Assembly (NCBI GenBank): GCA_937960435.1
Contig: CALGPN010000002.1
Coordinates: 82,640 to 146,639 of the forward strand
DNA length: 64,000 nucleotides
Source: an uncultured Desulfosoma sp.
GTDB lineage: Bacteria > Desulfobacterota > Syntrophobacteria > Syntrophobacterales > DSM-9756
Reading direction: 5' to 3'
The notes below the pieces were generated by a model. That model did not search any database. It saw only the letters and a program-made list of their open reading frames with translations, and was not told the DNA's origin. A program made the position numbers and the translations under genes. Of the stretch, positions 8,411 through 16,952 are shown in pieces (position 1 is the first letter of the stretch; each line of letters begins with the position of its first letter).

Positions 8411-9511
8411 GTGGATCCTCCCAAGATTTTGGTTATCGACGATGAAGAAATTGCTCGGGTGTCGTGCCGGCGGGTGCTGGCTCGGGAGGGCATGCAGGTC
8501 AGCCTGGCTTCCAGCGGCCGGGAAGGGCTGGAAAAGCTCCTGTGCGAACCGTGCGATCTCGTTCTTGTAGACCTCAAAATGCCCGAAATGGACGGGGTCG
8601 AAGTGGTGCGGCGCATCCGGGACCTGGACCCCAGCATCGTGACGGTGCTCATCACCGGCTATGCGACCATCGAGAGCGCCGTCGCGGCCATGAAAGAAGG
8701 CGCCTACGACTACCTCCCCAAGCCTTTCACCCCTGACGAATTGCTGATCGTAGTGCGCCGCGGATTGGAAAAGCGGCGCCTGGACCTGGAATCCCGGGCT
8801 CTTCGGCAGGAAAAGGAGGCCATGGAGCGCAATTTTGTCACCATGGTCACCCATCAGCTGCGCTCTCCTTTGGCGGCCATCCTGCAGTACTTCGAAGTCC
8901 TTCTGGGAGGCATCGGGGGGGAGCTCAGCGAAGCGCAACAGGAAATGCTCAGCCGGGCCAAGGAACGCCTGGAATCCCTCATGCAGCTCATCAACGACTG
9001 GCTCGACATGAGCCGTCTGAGCGAGGGGGACATCGTCAAAAAGCTGCAGCCGACGCCGTTGGCGGAATGCGTCGATAGTGCGCTGAAAGGTTTGGAGTTT
9101 TCGGCCAGAGAAAAGAAGGTCACGGTCCAGGTGGACCTTCCCGCAGATCTTCCCATGGTGCACGCCGACCCTGATTCGCTGCGGGAAGCTTTGAGCAATC
9201 TCATTGCGAACGCCATCAAGTACAACCGGGAAGGGGGTCGCGTGACCGTTCGAGCGCGCCGGGACGGCTCATGTGTCACCGTGGCCGTGGAAGATACGGG
9301 GGTGGGCATCGACCCCAAAGAGATTCCCTTTGTGTTTGATCAATTTTATCGGGGAAAGGATCGGGAGATCCGATCCCAACCGGGGACGGGTCTGGGATTG
9401 GCCATCGCTCAGAAAGTAGTGCGCGCCCACGGCGGCACGTTGACGGTGACCAGCGAAAAGGGTAAAGGCTCCGTGTTTACTTTGAGGCTGAACGCGGTGC
9501 GGGATTCGTGA
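8411..9511 (+). CDS. Receiver-histidine kinase (REC-HisKA-HATPase)
   Basis: 366 aa; GTG start at 8411 in the only frame giving a receiver N terminus. Residues 1-120 are a receiver (ILVIDDEE, LVDLKMPEMDG, PKPFTPDE). Residues about 138-205 are HisKA with phospho-acceptor His148 in VTHQLRSPLA. The C-terminal ATPase has the N-box NLIANAIKYN, G1 DTGVGID and G2 GTGLGLAI. No membrane segment or sensor domain is present, so it is cytosolic and driven by phosphotransfer to its own receiver, unlike classical sensor kinases. Together with the response regulator just upstream it forms a cytosolic phosphorelay of unknown input. Confidence 0.92.
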   Translation: MDPPKILVIDDEEIARVSCRRVLAREGMQVSLASSGREGLEKLLCEPCDLVLVDLKMPEMDGVEVVRRIRDLDPSIVTVLITGYATIESAVAAMKEGAYDYLPKPFTPDELLIVVRRGLEKRRLDLESRALRQEKEAMERNFVTMVTHQLRSPLAAILQYFEVLLGGIGGELSEAQQEMLSRAKERLESLMQLINDWLDMSRLSEGDIVKKLQPTPLAECVDSALKGLEFSAREKKVTVQVDLPADLPMVHADPDSLREALSNLIANAIKYNREGGRVTVRARRDGSCVTVAVEDTGVGIDPKEIPFVFDQFYRGKDREIRSQPGTGLGLAIAQKVVRAHGGTLTVTSEKGKGSVFTLRLNAVRDS

Positions 9512-9512
9512 A

Positions 9513-9552
9513 TGCACAATTTTTCCCTTGACCCTCGGGGACACGTTGTGCA
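9513..9552. promoter_or_regulatory. Inverted repeat in the nuo upstream region
   Basis: TGCACAA (9513-9519) and TTGTGCA (9546-9552) are perfect inverted arms separated by 26 nt. A TTGACC box lies between them. They sit in the 124 bp gap before nuoE, the only sizeable gap upstream of the long operon, so an operator role is possible. No -10 box is convincing. Confidence 0.3.
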
Positions 9553-9635
9553 AAAAATCACGTGTCACCTCTGGTTTTTGTCACCCGTCCCGCGCGGATC
9601 GGCCCCGACGGAATGATGTGTGGAGGCTCCTTTCT

Positions 9636-10106
9636 ATGGAACAGATTCTTCAGGACGTGGATGCGGTCATCGATCAATGGGGCGCCAAGCCGGAATCCCT
9701 CCTTCAGATCATGTTGGACGTGAACCACAAGTTCAACTATCTGCCGAAGGAGAGCCTGCTGAGGATTTCCGAACGGCTGCGGATGCCCATCAGCCAAGTT
9801 TACAGCGTAGCCAATTTCTTCAAAGTGTTCAGCTTGACGCCTCGTGGGCGCACGATGGTCCAGGTGTGTACGGGCACGGCCTGCCATGTGAAGGGGACGC
9901 CGAAGCTTTTGGACCGCATGCGGCAAGACCTGGGTTTGGAGCCGGGACAGACCACGGAAGATTTGGCCCTCACGTTGGAAACGGTCAACTGTGTGGGGGC
10001 ATGCGCTTCGGCTCCGGTGGTGGTCGTCAGTGGAGAGACCTACAGTGAAATGACCCCGAACAAGATGGCGGCGCTGATCAAAGAAATCAAAGCCAAGAGC
10101 GCGTAG
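9636..10106 (+). CDS. nuoE: NADH-quinone oxidoreductase subunit E, [2Fe-2S] (NuoE/HndA type)
   Basis: 156 aa. ATG at 9636 follows GGAGG by 9 nt; the longer track start is not supported. A helical N-terminal part (ILQDVDAVIDQWG...SQVYSVANFFKVF) precedes a thioredoxin-like domain with four cysteines, CTGTACHVKG and CVGACASAP, that bind cluster N1a. NuoE docks on NuoF in the NADH-oxidising arm. First gene of the nuo operon; nuoF follows after 10 bp. Confidence 0.95.
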   Translation: MEQILQDVDAVIDQWGAKPESLLQIMLDVNHKFNYLPKESLLRISERLRMPISQVYSVANFFKVFSLTPRGRTMVQVCTGTACHVKGTPKLLDRMRQDLGLEPGQTTEDLALTLETVNCVGACASAPVVVVSGETYSEMTPNKMAALIKEIKAKSA

Positions 10107-10116
10107 GTGGAAAACC

Positions 10117-11970
10117 ATGAAGCGGCTCACGAGCATTCAAGATCTGGACGCGTTGCGGCAACAAATTCTCGAAAAGCGCAAACATATTCGCAAGCGCATC
10201 CGCGTCTGCAACGGAACGGGATGCCATTCCCAGGGCAGCCAAAAGCTTGTGGATGCCTTCGAAAAGTTCTTGGAGGAAAAAGGGATCACACGCGAATACA
10301 TGGTGGTTCCCACCGGGTGCAATGGGTTTTGTGCCGCCGGTCCCATAGTGGTCATTGAGCCCGAGGAGGTTTTCTACCAGAAGGTGAAACTCGACCGGGT
10401 CGCGGAGATTGTGGAACGCAGTGTTCTCGGTGGGGAGGTCATCGAGGACCTCCTCTATGTGGATCCTACGACGGGAAACCGCATCGTCCACGAGTACGAA
10501 ATCCCGTTTTTCGCCAAGCAGCAGCGGATTGTTTTCAAAGACACGGGCAGCAATTTCGTTCGGGACATCGAGGATTACATTTCCCGCGGGGGCTATTCGG
10601 CCTTGGCCAAGGTCCTCTCCGGCATGAGCCCTGAGCAGGTCATCGAGGAAGTAAAGATATCGGGACTCCGCGGGCGAGGCGGGGGTGGGTTTCCCACGGG
10701 CGTCAAGTGGGAATCCTGCCGGAGGGCGCACGGGGACATCAAATACGTCATGTGCAACGCCGACGAAGGGGACCCCGGCGCCTATATGGACCGTTCGCTT
10801 TTGGAAGGCAATCCCCACCAAGTGCTGGAAGGCATGATCATCGGGGGGTACGCCATCGGGGCCAGGGAAGGCTACATTTACGTTCGGTTTGAATACCCCA
10901 TGGCCGTGGAAAACGCCATCTGGGCCATCCACCAGGCCAAGGAATACGGCCTGCTCGGGGAAAACATCCTGGGCACCGACTTCAGTTTGGACATCCACGT
11001 GAACCGCGGCGCCGGAGCCTTCATCTGCGGGGAATCTACGGCGCTTATGGCCTCTTTGGAAGGAAAGATCGGCGAACCCCGCGGCAAGCATATCCACACG
11101 GTGGAAAAAGGGTTGTGGAACCGGCCGAGCAATTTGAACAACGTGGAAACCTGGGCCAATGTGCCGTTGATCATCAACAACGGCGGCGCCTGGTACGCCT
11201 CCATCGGCACGGAGCGAAGCAAAGGAACCAAAATCTTCTCCCTGGTGGGCAAGATCAACAACACGGGTTTGGTGGAAGTGGCGATGGGGACGCCGCTGCG
11301 CACCATCATCGAAGACATCGGCGGCGGTATCCCGGGGGGGAAGAAGTTCAAGGCCGTCCAGACGGGCGGTCCGTCGGGAGGCTGTGTGCCGGAGCGGCTC
11401 ATCGATTTGCCTGTGGATTTCGAACGGCTCAAGGAAGCCGGATCCATGATGGGCTCGGGCGGCATGATCGTCATGGACGAAGTGACCTGCATGGTGGATG
11501 TGGCCCGCTACTTCCTGAACTTCCTGGTGGAAGAATCCTGCGGCAAGTGCATTCCCTGCCGGGTGGGTGTCAAGCGCATGCACGAGCTCGTGGTGGACAT
11601 GTGCGAGGGGCGGGGCACGCCGGAGCACCTCACCAAGCTGGAAGAGCTTTGTCACGCCATTGAGGAGACGGCGCTCTGCGGTCTGGGGAAAAGCGCACCC
11701 AACCCCGTTTTGAGCACCTTGAAATATTTTCGGGACGAATATGAAGCCCACGTCTACGAAAAGAAGTGTCCGGCCAAGATCTGCAAGCCTTTGATCCAAT
11801 ACGTCATCGACGTGGACAAGTGCACCGGCTGCGGCGCGTGCCGTCGGCGCTGCCCGGAAAACGCCATCATCGGCGTCAACAAGGAATGCCATGTGATCGA
11901 CGAGGAAGTGTGCGTCCGGTGCGGGATCTGTATTGAAACCTGTAAGTTCAAGGCCATTTATATCGAATAA
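10117..11970 (+). CDS. nuoF: NADH-quinone oxidoreductase subunit F, HndC-like long form
   Basis: 617 aa, far longer than the about 430-450 aa of ordinary NuoF. Domains: N-terminal thioredoxin-like [2Fe-2S] (about 25-110, CNGTGCHSQG and GCNGFCAAGP), FMN/NADH domain (RGRGGGGFPTGVKWE; CNADEGDPGAYMDR), SLBB domain, four-Cys N3 cluster domain (ESCGKCIPCRVG), and a C-terminal tandem 2[4Fe-4S] ferredoxin (CTGCGACRRRCP; CVRCGICIETCK). This build occurs in NADP/NAD-reducing hydrogenases and NADH-dependent ferredoxin oxidoreductases. It oxidises NADH; the extra clusters could pass electrons to a soluble carrier. Between nuoE and nuoA, so it serves complex I. Confidence 0.95.
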   Translation: MKRLTSIQDLDALRQQILEKRKHIRKRIRVCNGTGCHSQGSQKLVDAFEKFLEEKGITREYMVVPTGCNGFCAAGPIVVIEPEEVFYQKVKLDRVAEIVERSVLGGEVIEDLLYVDPTTGNRIVHEYEIPFFAKQQRIVFKDTGSNFVRDIEDYISRGGYSALAKVLSGMSPEQVIEEVKISGLRGRGGGGFPTGVKWESCRRAHGDIKYVMCNADEGDPGAYMDRSLLEGNPHQVLEGMIIGGYAIGAREGYIYVRFEYPMAVENAIWAIHQAKEYGLLGENILGTDFSLDIHVNRGAGAFICGESTALMASLEGKIGEPRGKHIHTVEKGLWNRPSNLNNVETWANVPLIINNGGAWYASIGTERSKGTKIFSLVGKINNTGLVEVAMGTPLRTIIEDIGGGIPGGKKFKAVQTGGPSGGCVPERLIDLPVDFERLKEAGSMMGSGGMIVMDEVTCMVDVARYFLNFLVEESCGKCIPCRVGVKRMHELVVDMCEGRGTPEHLTKLEELCHAIEETALCGLGKSAPNPVLSTLKYFRDEYEAHVYEKKCPAKICKPLIQYVIDVDKCTGCGACRRRCPENAIIGVNKECHVIDEEVCVRCGICIETCKFKAIYIE

Positions 11971-11982
11971 GAGGGACTTTTT

Positions 11983-12372
11983 ATGGTGCCGCAAGCCCTG
12001 CTCGGAGATTTCCTGGCCGTTGCCTTTTACCTTTTGGTCGGCGTGGTGTTCGCGGTCATTCCCATCATCATCTCCCACCTCATTGTGCCGCGAAGCGCGG
12101 GGCGCCGTCGCGACGAAACCTACGAAAGCGGCATGGAAACCATCGGGAGCGCCTGGATCCAGTTTACGGCCGCTTATTACATCTACGCGCTCATTTTCCT
12201 GGCCTTCGATGTGGACGTTCTCTACCTGTTCCCGGTGACCTTGGCCTACGGGCAGTATGCCATCCGCGATTTCATCGAGGTGTTTCTGTTCTTGGGCATT
12301 TTGTCCTTGGCAATTGTCTACGCGTGGCGAAAAGGAGTGTTTGAGTGGAAAACCAAAGAACAGAGCCGGTAA
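11983..12372 (+). CDS. nuoA: NADH-quinone oxidoreductase subunit A
   Basis: 129 aa inner-membrane protein with three predicted helices. The conserved block [20 protein letters not shown] between helix 1 and 2 and the acidic [13 protein letters not shown] of helix 2 are NuoA hallmarks. Its 3' end overlaps nuoB by 28 bp, indicating translational coupling. Confidence 0.96.
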   Translation: MVPQALLGDFLAVAFYLLVGVVFAVIPIIISHLIVPRSAGRRRDETYESGMETIGSAWIQFTAAYYIYALIFLAFDVDVLYLFPVTLAYGQYAIRDFIEVFLFLGILSLAIVYAWRKGVFEWKTKEQSR

Positions 12373-12860
12373 TCCAGTTCGCCCTGCTGGAAGACCTCCT
12401 CAATCTGGCACGGGCCAATTCCCTCTGGCCCATGACCTTCGGGTTGGCGTGCTGCGCCATTGAGATGATGGCCGCCGGAGCGTCCCGGTTCGATTTGGAT
12501 CGGTTCGGCGCGGGTGTCTTCCGGCCTTCTCCGCGCCAATCGGACGTCATGATCGTCGCCGGGACGATTTCCAAGAAGATGGCTCCGGCCATCCAGATGC
12601 TCTGGGACCAGATGCCCAACCCCAAGTGGTGCATCGCCATGGGCAACTGCGCCATTTCCGGGGGCCCCTTCGAATACGACGGCCAGTACGCCATTGTTCC
12701 GGGAGCGGACCTGATCGTACCGGTGGACATCTATGTCCCGGGATGCCCGCCCCGGCCGGAAGGGCTCATCCAAGGCATTCTGGCTTTGGAAGACAAGATC
12801 ACCAAGGGGGAAAAGCGCAACGTGTTGCGCCGGTTCGCAAGACTGGAAAGGGTGGGCTGA
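12345..12860 (+). CDS. nuoB: NADH-quinone oxidoreductase subunit B (cluster N2)
   Basis: 171 aa, GTG start at 12345 with AAAGGAG 8 nt upstream, inside the nuoA end. Cluster N2 ligands are readable: the tandem cysteines in [12 protein letters not shown], then [10 protein letters not shown] and the [11 protein letters not shown] motif. NuoB carries the last iron-sulfur cluster that reduces quinone at the NuoB-NuoD interface. Confidence 0.97.
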   Translation: MENQRTEPVIQFALLEDLLNLARANSLWPMTFGLACCAIEMMAAGASRFDLDRFGAGVFRPSPRQSDVMIVAGTISKKMAPAIQMLWDQMPNPKWCIAMGNCAISGGPFEYDGQYAIVPGADLIVPVDIYVPGCPPRPEGLIQGILALEDKITKGEKRNVLRRFARLERVG

Positions 12861-12862
12861 TC

Positions 12863-13336
12863 ATGGCGGCGAAAGACGAGGCGCTGCAGCGCATTCGAGA
12901 ACTTCTCGGCGAAGGGGCGCTCACGGCGGATCCCGATTTCCGCACCGGGGTTTCCTGGACCATCACGTGTCCGAGGGAATCCCTCGTGGCCGTCATGCGC
13001 ATCTTCGAAGAATGCGGTTTCTACTTGGAATCGCTGACGGGTCTGGATTTTCAGGACACCTTGGAATTCGTCTATCACATGAACACTTACGAACCCAGGG
13101 CTCGCATGGCTGTTCGGGTTCTGTGCCCTCACGACGGGGAAATTCCGTCGGTGTCGGGGGTGTTCTCTTCGGCCCTGTGGCAGGAACGCGAAGCGTGGGA
13201 GTTTTTCGGTGTGCGCTTTTCCGGGCATCCGGACCTAAGGCACCTCCTGCTTCCGGAAGACGCGGATTTTCACCCGCTCCGCAAAGACTTCGGCACGGTT
13301 CACGCTTACCGCAAACGGGAAGAGGTTTATGGCTGA
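12863..13336 (+). CDS. nuoC: NADH-quinone oxidoreductase subunit C
   Basis: 157 aa from ATG 12863, two bases after the nuoB stop; the longer track start reads through nuoB. Family motifs are SALWQEREAWEFFGVRFSGH and the C-terminal LLPEDADFHPLRKDF. NuoC is a hydrophilic subunit joining NuoB and NuoD; here it is separate, not fused to NuoD as in E. coli. Overlaps nuoD by 8 bp. Confidence 0.95.
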   Translation: MAAKDEALQRIRELLGEGALTADPDFRTGVSWTITCPRESLVAVMRIFEECGFYLESLTGLDFQDTLEFVYHMNTYEPRARMAVRVLCPHDGEIPSVSGVFSSALWQEREAWEFFGVRFSGHPDLRHLLLPEDADFHPLRKDFGTVHAYRKREEVYG

Positions 13337-14450
13337 ATACTTTCCTCAACCGGCGCAACAGCAGATCTACAGTCTGAACCTGGGGCCCCAGCACCCGAGC
13401 ACCCACGGGGTCTTGCGAGTGCTTCTCACTCTGGACGGCGAATATGTCCTGGAGGCGGACCCCATCATCGGCTACGGGCATCGCGGCCACGAAAAGATGG
13501 GGGAGAACCGCACCTACCTCCAGTTTATGCCCAACGCCAGTCGGATGGATTACCTCTCGGGGCTGCTCTACAACCATGGGTTCTGCCTGGCCGTGGAAAA
13601 GCTGGCAGGGATCGATCCTCCTGAGCGGGCCAAGTACATCCGGGTCATTTGCGCCGAACTCAACCGCATTTCCAGCCACCTCTTGTGGTTCGGCACGTTC
13701 CTCATGGATTTGGGCGCCTTCACCCCGTTTCTGTACTGTTTCGACGATCGCGAAAACATCCTGGACATTCTGGACCGGGTGAGCGGTTCGCGGCTGACCT
13801 ATAGTTATTGCCGGTTCGGCGGGGTGTCCCGCGATGTGGATGAGGTGTTTGTCGAGCAGACCCGTGCCTTCATCAAAAGGCTGCGCAGCCGTTGGCCGGA
13901 CTACCACAATTTGGTGACGAAAAACGTCATCTTTATCCATCGCGTGCGCGATGTGGGCATCATCGACAAGGATCTGGCCCGGCGGTTCGGGGTGACCGGC
14001 CCGAACCTGCGCGCGGCCGGCGTCGCCTTCGACATGCGGAAGGTGGAGCCCTACGAGGTCTACGATCGGTTCGACTTCGAAATCCCCACGGGCACCAAAG
14101 GCGACGCCCTGGACCGGTACCGGGTGAGGCTGGAGGAAATGGAACAGAGCTGCCGCATCATCGAACAGGCGCTGGACCAAATGCCGGCGGGGCCGTACCG
14201 GCAGGAACGGGTGCGGCTCAAAGTCAAGCCGCCACGCGGGGAAGTGTATTTCGCCTTTGAAAGCGCCCGCGGTCAGACGGCCTATTACCTGGTGAGCGAC
14301 GGCAGTCCCTATCCGTATCGGGTTCATGTGCGGGTACCCAGCTTCGGGAACCTCCACTGCCTGACCGATGTCCTGAAAGAAACGCTCGTGGCCGATGCCA
14401 TCGCCATTTTGGGCAGCATCGATATCGTTGTGCCGGAAATCGACCGTTAG
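13329..14450 (+). CDS. nuoD: NADH-quinone oxidoreductase subunit D (quinone site)
   Basis: 373 aa. The N-terminal SLNLGPQHPSTHGVLRVLL holds the quinone-proximal histidines, and YCRFGGVSRDVD and SDGSPYPYRVHVRVPSF are conserved NuoD segments derived from the NiFe-hydrogenase large subunit. Slightly shorter than the usual 390-420 aa. GAGG precedes the ATG within nuoC. A 69 bp gap follows before nuoH. Confidence 0.97.
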   Translation: MAEYFPQPAQQQIYSLNLGPQHPSTHGVLRVLLTLDGEYVLEADPIIGYGHRGHEKMGENRTYLQFMPNASRMDYLSGLLYNHGFCLAVEKLAGIDPPERAKYIRVICAELNRISSHLLWFGTFLMDLGAFTPFLYCFDDRENILDILDRVSGSRLTYSYCRFGGVSRDVDEVFVEQTRAFIKRLRSRWPDYHNLVTKNVIFIHRVRDVGIIDKDLARRFGVTGPNLRAAGVAFDMRKVEPYEVYDRFDFEIPTGTKGDALDRYRVRLEEMEQSCRIIEQALDQMPAGPYRQERVRLKVKPPRGEVYFAFESARGQTAYYLVSDGSPYPYRVHVRVPSFGNLHCLTDVLKETLVADAIAILGSIDIVVPEIDR

Positions 14451-14519
14451 GGAACCTTTTGGACACCCTCTCAAGGGATTGACGGACCGTGCCAACCCCT
14501 GCAAGGAGATCGTCCCGTC

Positions 14520-15509
14520 ATGATGGAAGCCGCCGCAACTTCGGGTGCCTACTGGCTTAGGCTCATTATCGGCCTGGTCATCGTCTTGATTTTCAGCCAG
14601 CTCAATGCGCTTTTTCTCGTGTGGCTGGAGCGGAAAGTGGCCGGGCATATTCAAGTCCGGCTTGGCCCTATGGAAGTGGGTCCGCACGGACTGCTCCAGA
14701 CCATCGTGGACGGCATCAAGCTGGTGGGAAAAGAACTCATCACGCCGGCGCGGGCTGACCGCATCCTTTTCGTCATTGCCCCCGTGCTCGTTTTCACGCC
14801 GGTGTTGGTGGCGTTTCTGGTTTTGCCCTTCGGACCAGATCTCATCATCCGCGACATGAACGTGGGGCTCCTTCTCATCTTTGCCTTTTCCACGTTCAGC
14901 GTTCTGGCGATCCTCGTGGGCGGCTGGGCGTCCAACAACAAGTATGCCCTTTTGGGGGCCATTCGGTCCGTGGCCCAGGCGGTGGCGTATGAAATCCCGC
15001 TGCTCCTTTCGGTGATGAGCGTGGTGCTTATGGTCAATTCTTTCCGCTTCAGCGAACTGGTCATGGCGCAGCAACGCGTGTGGTTCGTGTTCCTGCAGCC
15101 CGTGGCGGCCCTCATCTACTTCATCTGTGCCACGGCGGAAACGAACAGGGCGCCTTTCGACATCCCGGAAGCGGAGTCGGAACTGGTGGCGGGATTCCAC
15201 ACGGAATACAGCGGCATGCGCTTCGGCCTCTTTTTCCTGGCGGAATACACCAACATGTTCATTGTGTGCGCCGTGGCCACAAGCCTCTTTTTCGGCGGCT
15301 GGCACGGCCCGTTCGGGTTCAGTTTCAAGATCCCCGGGGTGGTCTGGTTCTTGGCCAAAACCTACGTCCTCCTTTACGTCCTCATGTGGTTTCGATGGAC
15401 GTTCCCCCGGGTGCGCTTCGATCAGCTCATGAATTTTTCATGGAAGGTGCTCATCCCCTTGAGCATGCTCAACCTGGTGATCACAGCCCTGGTGCTGAAG
15501 CTGATCTAG
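14520..15509 (+). CDS. nuoH: NADH-quinone oxidoreductase subunit H
   Basis: 329 aa with about eight membrane helices. The quinone-chamber loop [24 protein letters not shown] is the NuoH/Nqo8 signature, and [20 protein letters not shown] is the conserved loop after helix 1. GGAG lies upstream of the ATG at 14520. It links quinone reduction to the proton-pumping membrane arm. Confidence 0.97.
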   Translation: MMEAAATSGAYWLRLIIGLVIVLIFSQLNALFLVWLERKVAGHIQVRLGPMEVGPHGLLQTIVDGIKLVGKELITPARADRILFVIAPVLVFTPVLVAFLVLPFGPDLIIRDMNVGLLLIFAFSTFSVLAILVGGWASNNKYALLGAIRSVAQAVAYEIPLLLSVMSVVLMVNSFRFSELVMAQQRVWFVFLQPVAALIYFICATAETNRAPFDIPEAESELVAGFHTEYSGMRFGLFFLAEYTNMFIVCAVATSLFFGGWHGPFGFSFKIPGVVWFLAKTYVLLYVLMWFRWTFPRVRFDQLMNFSWKVLIPLSMLNLVITALVLKLI

Positions 15510-15613
15510 AGGGCATCGCGCCGGAGAATGGAATCCTCTCTCTTCGGTGCTGGGGGTGAGGGGGGGCGGAGCGATGATCCAATGAACAAACGAGACGGAG
15601 TCAAAGGGCGGCT

Positions 15614-16054
15614 ATGGGATACTGGAAAGACATTGTCGTAGGGGGCTGGAGCCTCATCGAAGGCATGAAAGTGACGGGCCGGGCGCTCTTCAAGCCTGTC
15701 GTCACGGTGCAGTACCCTCGAAAACATCTGGAGATGTCCCCGGCGTACCGCGGGCACATTGAGCTGAAGATTTTTCCGGAAACGGGCACCCACGGGTGCA
15801 TCGCCTGCGGCACATGCCAAAGAGTGTGCCCGTCGGGGGTGATCAAGGTTCAGGGGGTCAAGAGCCATGCCCGCAGCGGCAAGGTGGCCACACATTACGT
15901 GATCGACTATACGCGCTGCAGCCTCTGTGGGCTGTGTGTGGAAAGCTGCCCGACCCAAACCCTGAAGTTTTCCACGGAATATGAACTGGCTGGCGATTCC
16001 CGGTGGGACGGCGTGGTGGATTTGGTCGCGAGGATGGAGGACAGCCGATCATGA
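15614..16054 (+). CDS. nuoI: NADH-quinone oxidoreductase subunit I, 2[4Fe-4S]
   Basis: 146 aa, a little short for the family. Two ferredoxin motifs, CIACGTCQRVCP and CSLCGLCVESCP, bind clusters N6a and N6b. The N-terminal amphipathic part (VVGGWSLIEGMKVTGRALF) lies on the membrane. AAAGGG precedes the ATG. Overlaps nuoJ by 4 bp (ATGA). Confidence 0.96.
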   Translation: MGYWKDIVVGGWSLIEGMKVTGRALFKPVVTVQYPRKHLEMSPAYRGHIELKIFPETGTHGCIACGTCQRVCPSGVIKVQGVKSHARSGKVATHYVIDYTRCSLCGLCVESCPTQTLKFSTEYELAGDSRWDGVVDLVARMEDSRS

Positions 16055-16578
16055 GCGGAAGTTTCGTCATCGACAGTCTGGCCCACGCGGTTTTTTGGGT
16101 CGTGGTGGGGATCGTGTTTGCCGGGGCCGCCTTGGCGGTTTTTCCGCGAAATATCGTCTACAACGTCTTGGGCCTCATCCTTTGCTTGACCGGTGTCGCG
16201 GCGCTTTTTCTCTACCTGGGAAGTTTCTTCCTGGCTTTGATGCAGCTTTTGATCTACGTGGGAGCCATCTGCATCGCCATCGTCTTCGCCATTATGCTGT
16301 CCCGCCCCTTGCATTTGGAAGTGCCGAAAAGACGCATGCCCAAGCTGGCGGCCGGCATTGGGGCGGCGTCGATTTTCTTTGCGGCCATCGGCGCCGTGGC
16401 GTGGAAAACCGCATGGAAGCCGGCGGCCGAGCGCGGAGCGGATTGGACCATCACGACCATCGGCCATTTGCTCCTGACGCGTTATGCTCTGGTCTTTGAA
16501 GTCATCTCCCTGGTGCTGCTGGTGGCCATCATCGGCGCCATTTTGACCACAGGATTCAGCCGGAGGTTGTCTTCGTGA
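16051..16578 (+). CDS. nuoJ: NADH-quinone oxidoreductase subunit J
   Basis: 175 aa from ATG 16051, which overlaps the nuoI stop; the track start at 16003 is inside nuoI. About five membrane helices, with the conserved third-helix region LMQLLIYVGAICIAIVFAIML that contains the pi-bulge helix of NuoJ. GAGGA upstream. Overlaps nuoK as GTGA. Confidence 0.95.
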   Translation: MSGSFVIDSLAHAVFWVVVGIVFAGAALAVFPRNIVYNVLGLILCLTGVAALFLYLGSFFLALMQLLIYVGAICIAIVFAIMLSRPLHLEVPKRRMPKLAAGIGAASIFFAAIGAVAWKTAWKPAAERGADWTITTIGHLLLTRYALVFEVISLVLLVAIIGAILTTGFSRRLSS

Positions 16579-16883
16579 ATTCGCTCAGCGTGTATTTGAC
16601 CGTCGCGGCGGTGTTGTTCAGCCTGGGTCTTTTCGGGGTGCTCATGCGCCGAAACCTCATCGGCATGCTCATTTCCATCGAACTCATGCTCAACGGCGCG
16701 AACCTCAACTTTATGGCCTTCAACCGCTTCTTGGCGCCCGAGCCGGCCGTGGGGCAGATCATGGCGCTGTTCATTATGGGAATTGCGGCGGCGGAAGCGG
16801 CCATCGGGCTGAGCATCATCCTGGCCCTGTTCCGGCGGCTGCGCTCCATCAACGTGGAAAGGGCGCAGCGTCTGCGGGGTTGA
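16575..16883 (+). CDS. nuoK: NADH-quinone oxidoreductase subunit K
   Basis: 102 aa, three helices, GTG start overlapping the nuoJ stop. The helix with LIGMLISIELMLNGANLNFM carries the conserved glutamate of the proton channel, and IMGIAAAEAAIGLSIIL the second. Mrp-like antiporter subunit. Confidence 0.96.
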   Translation: MNSLSVYLTVAAVLFSLGLFGVLMRRNLIGMLISIELMLNGANLNFMAFNRFLAPEPAVGQIMALFIMGIAAAEAAIGLSIILALFRRLRSINVERAQRLRG

Positions 16884-16952
16884 GGCTCCATGCCTGTGCA
16901 GGTTGGTGGTGTGTTTGTCATCCGTAACTTCAGCGTGTGAAGGACGATGTCC

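Noticed and set aside
10087-12078. 663-codon minus-strand ORF opposite nuoF
   Set aside because: Antisense shadow in GC-rich DNA; the plus strand encodes a motif-complete NuoF.
12993-15305. 770-codon minus-strand ORF opposite nuoC/nuoD/nuoH
   Set aside because: Shadow of real genes; His/Arg-rich nonsense composition, and the plus-strand frames match NuoC, NuoD and NuoH fully.
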